Assembly: GCA_041402125.1 (NCBI GenBank)
Contig: JAWKSY010000012.1
Coordinates: 1 to 64,000, forward strand
DNA from: JAWKSY01 sp041402125
Lineage (GTDB): Bacteria > Planctomycetota > GCA-002687715 > DRQF01
DNA length: 64,000 bases
Reading direction: 5' to 3'
Shown here piece by piece: positions 1 to 9,047 of the stretch; position 1 is the first letter of the stretch; every line of letters starts with the position of its first letter. Position numbers and translations under genes: made by a program. The notes under the pieces were generated by a model. That model worked only from the letters and a program-made list of their open reading frames with translations. It was not told the origin of the DNA and ran no database searches.

Positions 1-2535
1 GGGGGCGGGCTTCGGATCGTCGAAGTAGTTGTAGATGCCGTCGCGACACCACTCGAGGACGTTGCCGGCCATGTCGTGGAATCCGAGCGGGCCGGGGGGG
101 AAGCGGCCGACGGGGGAGTGGCAGGCGTAGCCGTCCGAGTAGCCCGGGTCGTACTCGTCGAACCAGCGCTCGCCTTCCGTGCCCGAGATGTTGAAGGGGA
201 GGGGCTGGCCGGGCTCGGGAAGGGAGAGCGGACGGGCGTCCCGCATGCCCTTGGCCGCGAACTCCCACTGCGCCTCGGTGGGGAGGACGAGGCCGTAGCG
301 GTGACCCCAGCGGCGGGACTCGACCCAGTTCAGGTTCTCGACCGGGTGTCTGAGGTCGACCTTCTTGCCATTCTCGAGTGGGTGGCCCAGCGGGAAGCTG
401 CTGGGCTCGCCGCCGGTGAGTCGGAACCACTGGGCGCGGTCAGTCTCGTACTTCGAGAGGAAGTACGGAGCGAGGGTGATGCGGAGAGGAGGACGCTCCT
501 TGTGCCGCGAGGCCGGATCGAAGGCCGGATGCGTGGGGTCGTCGCTCGATCCCATCCAGTAGGTCCCGCCCGGCAGGAGGATGAACACGATCCCGTCGGA
601 GTAGGACGCGTGGTAGGGACGAGCGGGAAGCGAGACCTCCGCCGCGCCCCAGTCCTGCTCGTGGGAGGCGACGTGCAGGAACTCCTCCATTCCGCTGTCG
701 GGGTCGGGGCCCAAGGGGAGCAGCCCTTCGATCGGTTCGAGAGCCACGTTGCGGTAGACCTTCGAAGCCGCGAGGCGGGCGAGACACTTGCTCCAGCTAC
801 GACGGGCCCGTGGTGACTCCAGGCTGAGTCGACGCAGGGCTCGCGCCTTCTCGAGCCGGCCGGAGACGGACCAGGGGGAGGCGTTCCGTTCGTTCTGCTC
901 CACGCGATCGAACTCGCGCAGGAGATCGGTGAGGATCTCGTGGCGGAAGGCGTCCGTCTCGGAGGCGAACCGGAACTCGTGCTCTCCTTCACGGGAGATC
1001 GCGCGTGACCGGAGATCATCCAGGGCGCGACGGTGGGCGGCTCGGGTCTCGAGCAGTGACCGGAAGTCCTCCTGCCAGGCCTCGAGATCGGGGCGAAGCG
1101 ACGCTCGGAGGGGCCAGAGCGCCTCTGACCGCGTCTCGAGAAGGGACAGCCGACGCCGATCCGCGAGGCGGTCGTACTCGTCGAGCGCCTGCTTCCGTCG
1201 GGCCGATTCCCGCCGCGTCTCGGCGGCGGAAAGGTTCGTCAGGATCACCGCCGCCGTGAGAACGACGATCAGGCCGCCGAGCATCGCCGCCATCGCGGGG
1301 TTGCGCTGCGCCCAGCGGAGGGTGCGGATCCAGGTCGAGATCGGCCGGGCCTGGATGGGGCGCGACTCCGCGATCGCTCGAAGATCGTCGGCGAGGGCCT
1401 CGGCCGTCTGGTAGCGGTGCGCGCGGTCCTTCTGGAGCGCCGTCTGAACGACGACGTCGAGGTCGGCCGGGACCCGTCGGTTGCGGCGGGACACCGAGAC
1501 CGGATCGTCCGCGCCGATCGCGCGGTAGAGGCCCTCGCGGGTCGCGGCCTCGAAGGGGCGCGTGCCGCAGAGGCACTCGTAGAGCGTCACCCCCAGGCTG
1601 AACACGTCCGTCCGACGGTCGAGCGGTCCCTCGGTCCCGCTGATCTGCTCCGGCGACATGTAGGCCGGCGTGCCGAGGACGTCGCCGGTTCGGGTGAGCT
1701 CGGCATCGTCGGAGTCGTCGTGGCGGGCCAGGCCGAAGTCGAGGACCACGGGCTGGCCGTCGTTTCCGATCATGATGTTGCCCGGTTTCACGTCGCGATG
1801 GATGACGCCGGCCTCGTGCGCGACGTGGAGCGCGCGGGCGACGCGCTCGATCATACCGATGACGCTGCGCAGCTCCTGCGGCGTGGCGGGACCCGAATGA
1901 GACTCCGGGGCGGGGCGAAGGGGGGCCGCGGTGTCCGGACCGTCGCTCGGTCGATCCCCCGCCTCGCGGGCGACGAAGGTCCAGGCTTCCGAACGGTCCT
2001 CGCGTCGTCGCTTCAGCCAGCGGGCGAGGGACATGCCCTCGACCAGACGCATCGCGATCCAGGGAACAGGATCGTCCCCGACCTCGTAGATGGGGCAGAT
2101 GCCGGGGTCCTCGAGGCGAGAGGTGATCGCGGCCTCGCGCCGGAAGCGCTCGAGAATCAGTCCGGCGTCGGGGCCGAGGCCCTTGACGAGCTTGAGCGCG
2201 ACCTGGCGAGGGAGCCGGGTGTCGCGGGCGCGCCACACCACGGCCTGGCCGCCGCGGCCCAGCTCCTCCTGCAGGGCGAAGGGGCCGATGCGACGGCCGG
2301 CGTCGACGACCGCGTCCGCGTCCGGGCCCGGCGAACTGAGGTTCCCCTCGGTCTCGTCGCCGGCCCGGCGGACCTCGTGGTACTCGGCCTCGATTCGCGC
2401 CTCGTCGCCGGGGAACTCGCGGAGGTAGTCGGCGAGATCGCGGATGCCCCCGGCCTCGAGGTCGGCCCAGAGGCGCTCGAGGAAGCGGTCGAAGACGCGG
2501 TCGCGCGCGAGAGTCTCGTCCTCGTCATTGCGCAT
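1..2535 (-). CDS. Ser/Thr protein kinase with C-terminal SUMF1-like domain (partial, runs off left edge)
   Basis: Read on the minus strand from ATG at 2535, the frame stays open for 845 codons to base 1 with no stop, so the C-terminus lies outside the window. An N-terminal helical leader (residues about 1-60) ends in an acidic motif resembling LREFPGDEARIEAEY, shared with other kinases in this window. The kinase domain follows: a GRGGQAVVWRA glycine loop, VALKLV lysine, HRDVKPGN catalytic loop with the His at residue 246, DFG near 265 and GTPAYMSPEQ. A single membrane helix lies near residues 410-430, then a helical linker, then a SUMF1/FGE-like domain from about 650 (FILLPGGTYWMG, LPTEAQWEFAAKG, GNVLEWCRD). 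Cytoplasmic kinase with an external SUMF1 domain is the expected topology. Substrate unknown. It is divergently transcribed from the gene at 2635, sharing about 100 bp of upstream DNA. Confidence 0.9.
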   Translation of the reverse strand, partial: MRNDEDETLARDRVFDRFLERLWADLEAGGIRDLADYLREFPGDEARIEAEYHEVRRAGDETEGNLSSPGPDADAVVDAGRRIGPFALQEELGRGGQAVVWRARDTRLPRQVALKLVKGLGPDAGLILERFRREAAITSRLEDPGICPIYEVGDDPVPWIAMRLVEGMSLARWLKRRREDRSEAWTFVAREAGDRPSDGPDTAAPLRPAPESHSGPATPQELRSVIGMIERVARALHVAHEAGVIHRDVKPGNIMIGNDGQPVVLDFGLARHDDSDDAELTRTGDVLGTPAYMSPEQISGTEGPLDRRTDVFSLGVTLYECLCGTRPFEAATREGLYRAIGADDPVSVSRRNRRVPADLDVVVQTALQKDRAHRYQTAEALADDLRAIAESRPIQARPISTWIRTLRWAQRNPAMAAMLGGLIVVLTAAVILTNLSAAETRRESARRKQALDEYDRLADRRRLSLLETRSEALWPLRASLRPDLEAWQEDFRSLLETRAAHRRALDDLRSRAISREGEHEFRFASETDAFRHEILTDLLREFDRVEQNERNASPWSVSGRLEKARALRRLSLESPRARRSWSKCLARLAASKVYRNVALEPIEGLLPLGPDPDSGMEEFLHVASHEQDWGAAEVSLPARPYHASYSDGIVFILLPGGTYWMGSSDDPTHPAFDPASRHKERPPLRITLAPYFLSKYETDRAQWFRLTGGEPSSFPLGHPLENGKKVDLRHPVENLNWVESRRWGHRYGLVLPTEAQWEFAAKGMRDARPLSLPEPGQPLPFNISGTEGERWFDEYDPGYSDGYACHSPVGRFPPGPLGFHDMAGNVLEWCRDGIYNYFDDPKPAP

Positions 2536-2634
2536 GACGCGCGATCTTCACCCGGAGCGGAGGAGGCGTCAATCGAGGCCCCGACGCAACGCGTGGCCGC
2601 GCCGGCCGATCACCCGGCGAACAGGAGGAATGCC

Positions 2635-4164
2635 ATGCCGATCACGGCCCCCCAGACCGCGACCCCGTCCGCACTTCCGCGGACCGCGATTCCCACGGAG
2701 CCCGCGCCGGCCGGCTCGCTCTCGACCCCTTCGCCGGCCCTGTCGACGGCGCCGGTCGCCCTGACGCGGCCTCTCGTCATCGCCGAGCGGCCGGCCTCCG
2801 CCGATCTGCCGACCGCGTTGATTCCCGGCGTGGAGGAGCCCCGGGCGGTCGCGCTTCCCGATCCGCTCGATCCGCCGCCGGCGGACGAGTCGCGCGTGCC
2901 GATCGGGCTCGACCGCTACCCCTACGGCACCCACCCCGAGGCGAAGCTGATCGAGACGCCGGCCGATCGTCCCCAGTACCGCGGGGGCATCGGCACGCCG
3001 CCCGAGGTCGCGCAGATCCGCGACGCCGGCATCGGCAACGCCTTCTCGCCGGAGTGGCACCACTTCCTCGAGCAGGCGGTGATCGGCAACGGAGGTCTCG
3101 GCGACGCGGAGAACGGCTACCTCGCCTTCAGCCGCAACGACGGTTGGGTGCGATTCAAGCACCCGGGCTTCACCCCGGAGCAGAACCGGCGCATCGCCGC
3201 GATCAGCCTCCAGACGGGCTGGGCCCTCGAGAACATGCCGGGCCGCAACCCGAACGACTCGGTGTTCGAGGCCGAGAACGTCAACCGCTGGGTGGACGAG
3301 TTCATCGGGAAGTTCGACCGCGAGATGGCGGGTTTCCTCGATGACCCGACGGACACGATCGACTTCAAGGACGGTAGCCGCCGTCAGTACATCATGCAGT
3401 ACGACGCGGAGAGCAACCGCGTCGGATCGTTCTACGTCCGCAAGCGCGGGGGCTTCGCGGGCTTTGCCCAGAAGAACCTCGACGTGATCGGGCCGATCCT
3501 GGACGTCGCGAGCGTCGCGACGGCAGTGGTGGGCATGCCCTACCTGTCGGCCGGTCTGCAGACGGTCAAGCAGGGTCTCGTCACCGCGGCCACGGGCGAG
3601 TTCACGGCCTCGCAAGGACTGTCGATCGCCGCGAGCTGGCTCGGTGGCCCTCTCAAGGCGACGAAGCTCGGCCAGGCCCTCGCCACGCCGACCGGTCGCG
3701 CCGTGTTCGCGGTGGGGCAGGACCTCGCCGACGACGGGAAGCTCTCCGCGTCGAGCGTCGCCGGTCTCGCGGCCACGCAGGTCGTCGGCAAGCTGCCGGG
3801 CGGACCGACGGTCGATCGTGCACTCGTGAAGGGCGTCGAGCTCGTCGCGAAGAAGCTCGATGGCGAGGACGTGAGTCTCGTCGAGATCGTGAACGTCCTG
3901 CAGCCGGTCCTGGTGGGCATGGCGCTCGACGAGGACGGGACGGCGACGATCGAGAAGCTCGAGCAGAACGTGCTCGGCGCCTCGCCGCGCGAGGCCGAGG
4001 CCTGGAAGGGACTGCTTTCTGTCATCTCCGATGCGCCCGAGGACATCGAGCTCATGTCGAAGGGGCTGTCGCTCGTCGCCGGCTACATCGACGAGGGTCA
4101 GATCTCTCCCCGGCAGGCCTCGACCTCCTCGAGGTCTACTTCCGGCCCGAGATCCAGCGGTTGA
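2635..4164 (+). CDS. Candidate T3SS-associated secreted protein, function unknown (C-terminus probably frameshifted)
   Basis: I chose ATG 2635 because AGGAGGAAT sits just upstream; the open frame extends further left only as antisense of the kinase. The product as read has 509 residues. The first ~90 residues are rich in Pro, Ala, Thr and Ser, resembling an unstructured type III secretion signal region. A soluble middle domain follows (Trp/Asp-rich), then a hydrophobic stretch around residues 285-340 (DVASVATAVVGMPYLSAG). No known family recognised. Near 4110-4125 the coherent peptide continues in the next frame (LDLLEVYFRPEIQRLKELPE), so the listed last ~15 residues are probably wrong and the real gene likely extends beyond 4190. 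The pattern fits a one-base deletion. A role as a T3SS substrate or translocator is inference from its N-terminus and its location upstream of the cluster. Confidence 0.6.
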   Translation: MPITAPQTATPSALPRTAIPTEPAPAGSLSTPSPALSTAPVALTRPLVIAERPASADLPTALIPGVEEPRAVALPDPLDPPPADESRVPIGLDRYPYGTHPEAKLIETPADRPQYRGGIGTPPEVAQIRDAGIGNAFSPEWHHFLEQAVIGNGGLGDAENGYLAFSRNDGWVRFKHPGFTPEQNRRIAAISLQTGWALENMPGRNPNDSVFEAENVNRWVDEFIGKFDREMAGFLDDPTDTIDFKDGSRRQYIMQYDAESNRVGSFYVRKRGGFAGFAQKNLDVIGPILDVASVATAVVGMPYLSAGLQTVKQGLVTAATGEFTASQGLSIAASWLGGPLKATKLGQALATPTGRAVFAVGQDLADDGKLSASSVAGLAATQVVGKLPGGPTVDRALVKGVELVAKKLDGEDVSLVEIVNVLQPVLVGMALDEDGTATIEKLEQNVLGASPREAEAWKGLLSVISDAPEDIELMSKGLSLVAGYIDEGQISPRQASTSSRSTSGPRSSG

Positions 4165-4316
4165 AGGAGCTTCCTGAAGCCGGCGGCCTGATCCGCCTCT
4201 CAACCTCGGGGGCTCCGGCTCCCGTGCGACCGGACCGGCGCGAACGCCTGGTCCCCACGTCGAGGCCTCGTCGCTCCCGCAGTGGCGGCGTCGCCTCCCC
4301 AGGAAGGAGGAAGGCG

Positions 4317-5110
4317 ATGCCCTTCAATTCCCAACGCCGCGGCCCCGGTGCCGCTTCCGGACGCCCTCGCGGCCGAGCTCGACTCCGGCGCGCGCCTGCG
4401 TACGCTCCCGTTCCCCGTCCCGTCCCCACGCCGATTCCGGGGTTCCTGGCGGCGAGCTCCAGATCCGTCCCACGCATCTCCAGGATCTCGAGGACGGCGT
4501 CGATCCTCGGCGGCATCTTCGCTGGGAAGGGCGCCGTGCTCGTCGAAGGCCATCAAGACGACGACCGAGCTCAACACCCCGAAGCCGATCGGGCACGGCC
4601 GTGGCCGAGCACATCGACGACCTGGGGAAGACCGCCGATCGTCTGACCGGCATCGCGGGCCACGCTCGCGGACGTCGTCACCTCCGACCGCCCCGGCGAC
4701 GCGGCCTCGTCGAGATCGGCGGCATGATCGGCGGCAAGGTCGGCGGCGCGCTCGGCGGCGCGGCGGGCGGCGCCCTCTGCGGCTCGAACTCCGGTCACCG
4801 CCGCGGCGACGCCCCTACTGCGTCGGCGTGGGACAGTTCGCGGGAACGATCGGCGGCGAGTACGTCGGTCAGTACGTCGCCGAGGAGGCCTGCCCTTACG
4901 CGAAGGAGTTCGCGCACGACGCCTACGTCGGCGCGGGCTTCGTCTACGACCAGGTCGTGGACTCGGCGTAGCGATGTCTTCGAGGGCTTTTCGGCGACTT
5001 CGCCGGCGAGACCTACTCGAGCTTCGAGGGCTTCGCGAGCGACACCTTCGACGCCATCGGCGACTGGTTCTGCTCTGATCCTCGGATCCGCCGGATCAGG
5101 AGGCCGCTGT
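4317..5110 (+). pseudogene. Frame-broken glycine-zipper protein, candidate secreted substrate
   Basis: ATG 4317 follows a good AGGAAGGAGGAA ribosome site, but no single frame explains the region. Coherent peptides appear one after another in different frames: AAAPVPLPDALAAELDSG (about 4330-4390), EHIDDLGKTADRLTGIAG (4600-4660), the glycine zipper GGMIGGKVGGALGGAAGGAL (about 4720-4780), GQFAGTIGGEYVGQYVAEE (4830-4890) and GDFAGETYSSFEGFASDTFD (4990-5055). The frame changes go in both directions, roughly every 50-150 bases. The ancestral product was probably a ~260-residue protein with a Pro/Ala-rich N-terminus and a membrane-inserting glycine zipper. It is either a decayed gene or a poor-consensus stretch. 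The end coordinate is approximate. Confidence 0.5.
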
Positions 5111-5183
5111 GGCCGCCGTCGCGACCGGGGCCTCTTCATTCCAAACTCTTCCGGAGTTCGTGGGTGGCGCCGCGCACCCTCGA

Positions 5184-5917
5184 TCAGGCCCGCCGGGGTG
5201 GCACGGCGATCTCGTCAGCGCGCGTGTCCTCCTCCGCCCGCCCCCGGCGGCGGGAAGAGTACCGCAGCGCGTCGATCACCCGGGCGCGGCGACGCGCCAC
5301 CGTCGGACTTGTTGACGCCGAGGCGCGCGTGGCGTGCGCCGTGGTGGTCTCGCTGCGGAAGTAGAGGCTCCTCGACGAGTTCGCGATCCTCCGGAGCCCG
5401 GCGGAAGCGCGGAGACGAGCATCACCTCGAGCTCACGGCTGCCGGCGATCTCGTCCGTAGCCCTCGGCCGCCACCTGATCGTCCAGGCTCACCGGATCGA
5501 TGCGGCCCGAGGTGGACGAGGGAGAGGCCGGCGACGGTGCTCGATCAACAGAGGCCTCGGCAAGGCCGCGGCGTCGGCCGAGGTCCCGGTGCCGCGGAGG
5601 GCCTTCCTCGGTGGTATGTCCGCCATCGCGACGGTCCGGATCTTGCGGAGGTCGCGAGCGCCGGAGGCCCGTCAGCGCGTCGCTCAGGCCGTCGAAGATC
5701 GCGCCGCGGATCCGGTACCACGCGAAGGTGGTGAAGGCCGCGCCGCCTTCCGACTCCAGCGCCTGGCCGCCTGGACGAGACCGAGTCGCCCCAGGCCTCG
5801 ATGTCCTCGAATTCCACCTGCGGGGGGAGCTTCGCGGCGATGCCGCGCGCGATCTTGCGGGCGTAGTCGAGGTGCTGCTCGACGAGAGCTTCTCGGGGTT
5901 TCGCGGATACAGTCATG
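5184..5917 (-). pseudogene. FliA/SigF-like sigma-70 family RNA polymerase sigma factor, frame-broken
   Basis: The start is ATG 5917 on the minus strand. The first 47 residues read cleanly and match sigma region 1.2/2 of flagellar-type sigma factors (LVEQHLDYARKIARGIAAKL, then FEDIEAWG). After a frame change the region 2 signature FTTFAWYRIRGAIFDGL appears at about 5675-5730. The C-terminal recognition helix of region 4 (LGVNKS then TVARRRARVIDAL) is split by one extra base near 5310. At least three indels are required for a continuous reading. Group 3 sigma factors of this type drive flagellar, sporulation or stress genes, so a role in transcribing the adjacent T3SS is plausible but unproven. 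It is convergent with the broken gene at 4317. The end coordinate assumes the frame of the region 4 helix. Confidence 0.6.
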
Positions 5918-5939
5918 CGTGTTCTCCGGTGTCGGTTCA

Positions 5940-6787
5940 GAGGTAGGGGACGGTCAGGATCAAGGATCACCGCGATCCCCAGAGCGGGCGGACGGCGATG
6001 ACCGCGGCCGCGACGAGTTGATCCGCGCGCACGCCGCGCCATCTGACGAGCGGTTTGAGGTCGCGGTCGGTGGGTCGAGCTGACGGAGGATTTCAGTTCG
6101 CGCGGGGGCGCGGCGTCCGGCTCGTGCGTACGGGTCGAGATCGGGAAGTCAGTCCTCGTGATCGAGCAGGCGGAGACCTGCTCGATCCGGCGGGCCAGCC
6201 AGGTGACCTGATGCGGGAGTCTCCGGCCTGGATCACGTCGCCGTGGCGAAGGACGCGCGGGCGGGGTCGACTCGTCGCCGACGCCAGCGTGCCGTGGCGG
6301 CTGCCGAGAGGTCCTCGACACGGAAGGCCCGGCGCGGAAGGTACGCGATACCGGCGTCCCCGAGGCGCGGCGAGGCTACCGATCGGGACCTTCGCAGTCG
6401 GTGGCCCGGAGCGATGACGCAGGCGAAGTGGTCCTCCGACTGCAGGGGCATGTCGCGTTCGATCCGACTTCGTCCTGCACCTGGAGTTCGGGTGCGGCCC
6501 AGGAAACTCGCGTCGAGAAGCGCCCTGCGGGTCTCTCGTCGGTTCGGCGACCTGGAGCCTCCAGCCCGCGTCCGCCGCGCCGATTCAGTCCAGCGAGAGC
6601 GCCGTCGCTTCGTCCCCGGCCCCGAGGGGATCCAGCTTCCGGTTCCGTCCGGGGCCAGCACGAGGGCGTCGCCCAGCAGCTCTCTCAGGGCGGGGACGAG
6701 ATCCCCCCGATCCGCCGGCAGGACGACCAGCGGCCGACGCGCGGCAGACGGGGCGGGCTTCAGGACGATGGCGGGCTCCGGTTTCAT
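5940..6787 (-). pseudogene. Unidentified frame-broken gene upstream of the sigma factor remnant
   Basis: ATG 6787 on the minus strand has a GAGGTG element upstream, and the first ~55 residues are coherent (RRPLVVLPADRGDLVPALRE, GDALVLAPDGTGSW). Beyond that the frame becomes Arg/Ser-rich noise, with coherent stretches reappearing in shifted frames (GAGDEATALSLD; SEDHFACVIAPGH; GDAGIAYLPRRAFRVEDL near 6300-6360). I could not assign a family. Its position directly upstream of the FliA-like gene on the same strand suggests they were co-transcribed, and flagellar-type sigma factors are often preceded by FlhF/FlhG genes, but I see no P-loop here. The downstream end is a guess. Confidence 0.35.
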
Positions 6788-7097
6788 CTCGCACCTCGTT
6801 CTCGAGCGACACTCCGGCCCCGCGGCCGGGCGATCCCTCGCGCGAGCGAGGACCACCGTCGGGCGACCCGGAACTCGCGCTCGATTCCCGGAGCGGAGCC
6901 GATCGCGGGATCGGGACCGCGACGGCAACGAATTGCCGGCGCGAACGATGATCGGGGAGGAAATGCGGTCCGGACGTCCCGCTCGCGGCGTCGCGTCCGC
7001 TCCCGGTCGTGAAGGGCCGAGAGCGTTCCCGAGAGGGAGCGCGAGGGCGGCCGGTGCGATGCGCGAAACGTCGCGTCGCGAGCGAAGGAGATCAGCC
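6788..7097. other. Divergent intergenic region upstream of the T3SS cluster
   Basis: These 310 bases separate the minus-strand gene ending its 5' end at 6787 from the first plus-strand gene of the secretion cluster. The stretch is GC-rich and has no supported open frame. It ought to hold two divergent promoters, but I could not pick out convincing -35/-10 elements. The only clear signal is the AAGGAGAT ribosome site directly before GTG 7098. Confidence 0.4.
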
Positions 7098-8387
7098 GTG
7101 AAGCAAGCGAAGCGAAACCTCACCGGAGGCCTCTGCGTCCGGATCCTCTGTCTCGCCCTCGTCGTCGGCGTCGCCGGCGCCTGCGCCTCGAAGGGGGTGC
7201 GTGGCGAGGAGGAATCGAAGAACGTGCAGCCCGTCGGTCGACTCAGCGAGGCGAACTACCTCGCGGCGCTCGGGCGCTGGGCCGCGCTCCGGTCCCGGGT
7301 CGCGACGCCGGCGGAGTCCGTCGCCGAGACGCGCGAGATCATCCGGATCCTCGACGACGCGATGGCGGGTGAGCCCGCGAACCCGCTCCTGCACTCGAAG
7401 AAGGCCGATCTCCTCTGCGAGATCGAGGCCTACGACGAGGCGATCGCGGCCTACGGGCGCTCGGTCGAGCTCTGTCCGGACTGGGCGCCGGGCTGGCTCG
7501 GCCTGGGCCGGGCGCAGATGATGCGTCCGGATCGCCCGGCGCGATGGGAGGCGGACATGCGCCTCGCGCTGCAGTCCGCCGAATGGGCGCTGCAGAATCT
7601 CGAGCGCTGGGGCGAGCCCGAGCCCCCGGGTTTCGCCGAGCAGCTCTTCGGGAGCCTGCTCGGGATCGATCTCGGCGCCTTCTCCGGGACGCGCGCCGTC
7701 GATGCGCTGCAGCCCGATCCGGCCGAGGCGCGGCAGACCGCGTTCCGCTGGCTCGCGGCGAGCATGGAGTGGAGTCCCGACAACGTCGCCCTGCTCGGCA
7801 ACCGACCCTCGCCCTACGCGCGGACGGCGACGCGGCGCTTCGGAGCGCGGGTCCAGCTCGTCCGGAGCCTCTTCGAGTTCGACGTCGCGGGCGGGGATGT
7901 CGCCGCCGGCGGGGTCCTGCTCGCGGGGCTCGATCGGGCCCTCACCTACGACAGCGACTTCTTCGAGGGTCGTCTGACCAAGGCCTGGGCGCTCCTGGAG
8001 CGGGATCGCGCCGATCAGGCCCGGGGCCTGCTCGAGCCCTTCACGCGCGAGGCCAATCCCATGCTCGCCTGCCACGGTCCGCTCATCGAGCTCCTCGCGG
8101 AGTCCTACGTCACGATCTGGGCCCGGACGGGTGATCCGCGGGCTCTCGCCGATGCCGCGGGTCTCTTCGAGTGGATCCGGACGAGGACGGCCGGGCTGGC
8201 GCCGACGTCCTTCTGGATGCCCGTCGAGAAGCTCGTGGTCGCGCTGCGGAGCGGCGATGCCGCCGAGGCCGCGCGCGTCCGGACGGCGGTCGCCCGGATT
8301 CCCGCTGCGAACGCCCGCCAGGACCGTCTGCGACCGGCCCTGCTCGCGACGAGTGCGGCCGGCGTGACCGCGGAGGCACGGCGATGA
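7098..8387 (+). CDS. TPR-repeat putative lipoprotein, first gene of the T3SS operon
   Basis: GTG 7098 is chosen because AAGGAGAT precedes it at proper spacing and it is followed by a signal sequence (LCLALVVGVAGACASKG) with a probable lipidated Cys near residue 24. The 429-residue product then carries TPR-like helical repeats (residues about 75-160, e.g. EAYDEAIAAYGRSVELCPDW). The gene overlaps the next by the ATGA junction at 8384. TPR lipoproteins in secretion loci sometimes act as pilotins or outer-membrane assembly factors; that role is a guess here, made attractive by the absence of a visible secretin in the window. No catalytic motif is seen. Confidence 0.75.
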   Translation: MKQAKRNLTGGLCVRILCLALVVGVAGACASKGVRGEEESKNVQPVGRLSEANYLAALGRWAALRSRVATPAESVAETREIIRILDDAMAGEPANPLLHSKKADLLCEIEAYDEAIAAYGRSVELCPDWAPGWLGLGRAQMMRPDRPARWEADMRLALQSAEWALQNLERWGEPEPPGFAEQLFGSLLGIDLGAFSGTRAVDALQPDPAEARQTAFRWLAASMEWSPDNVALLGNRPSPYARTATRRFGARVQLVRSLFEFDVAGGDVAAGGVLLAGLDRALTYDSDFFEGRLTKAWALLERDRADQARGLLEPFTREANPMLACHGPLIELLAESYVTIWARTGDPRALADAAGLFEWIRTRTAGLAPTSFWMPVEKLVVALRSGDAAEAARVRTAVARIPAANARQDRLRPALLATSAAGVTAEARR

Positions 8388-8632
8388 CCGGCGTGGATGC
8401 GGCCGCGAGCTTTCCCGTGTTCGCGGCGCTGCTCCGCGAGCGTCTTCGGGGCGGGCGTTCCGAGACCCTCGCGGGCTGGATCGCGGAGGCCGAGGCCGGC
8501 CTCGTCGCCCTGGCGGCGGAGGACACGGAGGCGGGCGCGCGGGGAGAGGACGTGATCCGGGCAATGCGGCGGGCGGAAGAACTCCTCGAGAAGCTCGCCC
8601 GCGGCGCAACGCGGGGCCCCGGCGGCCGATGA
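8384..8632 (+). CDS. Small helical protein in the SctE (YscE-like) position
   Basis: This 82-residue product starts at ATG 8384, overlapping the preceding stop (ATGA), which indicates translational coupling. It is almost entirely alpha-helical by composition (LRERLRGG, GWIAEAEAGLVALAAED, MRRAEELLEKLARG). No sequence family is recognisable. Its size, helical character and place immediately before a needle-like gene and a TPR gene match YscE/PscE, the small co-chaperone that with the TPR protein YscG holds needle subunits monomeric. The assignment rests on position and size only. Confidence 0.55.
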   Translation: MTGVDAAASFPVFAALLRERLRGGRSETLAGWIAEAEAGLVALAAEDTEAGARGEDVIRAMRRAEELLEKLARGATRGPGGR

Positions 8633-8708
8633 CCTGACGGAACGCGCGAGCCGGAGCGGTGCGAGCCCGGCCCGCGCCCGAGTGGCAACCCGAGAACGGA
8701 GTCGAACC

Positions 8709-9044
8709 ATGAGCGGATTCGATGTGACGCGAGCCGGCGCTGCGAGCGCCCTGCCGGTGGTCGAGAACCCCCGCCGCGAGAGCGGCGCGGATGCGATGAG
8801 GATGCTGAACACCATCGGGCGAGGCGCGGCCTCGTTCTTCGCCCCCGGGGCCACCGGCCTCGTCAGCGCCCTGTCCGGGATGCTCGGGAGCGGAGGCGGC
8901 GCGGGCGACTTCGGCGAGCTCCAGCGCCTGCTCGACCGCCAGATCCAGTCGCAGGCGCAGATGCAGACCTTCACTGCCGCCACCAACATCGAGAAGACCA
9001 AGCACGACACCCGGATGTCCGCCATCCAGAACATGCGGGCCTGA
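8709..9044 (+). CDS. Candidate T3SS needle/filament subunit (SctF-like)
   Basis: The start is ATG 8709; the product has 111 residues. The N-terminal half is Gly/Ala/Ser-rich with a hydrophobic patch (AASFFAPGATGLVSALSGML, residues about 40-60). The C-terminal 40 residues form a polar helix ending in KHDTRMSAIQNMRA. Needle subunits end in a similar amphipathic helix with a terminal Ile-Gln-Asn-Phe-Arg-type motif. It lies between the small E-like gene and the TPR G-like gene, the same order as yscE-F-G. It is longer than a typical needle protein (about 80-90 residues), so an alternative is a small translocator or regulator. The last residues resemble those of the DUF1521 protein at 28008. Confidence 0.55.
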   Translation: MSGFDVTRAGAASALPVVENPRRESGADAMRMLNTIGRGAASFFAPGATGLVSALSGMLGSGGGAGDFGELQRLLDRQIQSQAQMQTFTAATNIEKTKHDTRMSAIQNMRA

Positions 9045-9047
9045 TCG

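Noticed and set aside
76..816. Long plus-strand frames opposite the first kinase gene
   Set aside because: They are antisense to a frame with full kinase and SUMF1 motifs; high GC keeps opposite frames open.
1417..2634. N-terminal extension of the plus-strand gene at 2635
   Set aside because: It overlaps the kinase gene antisense and a clear ribosome site lies just before ATG 2635.
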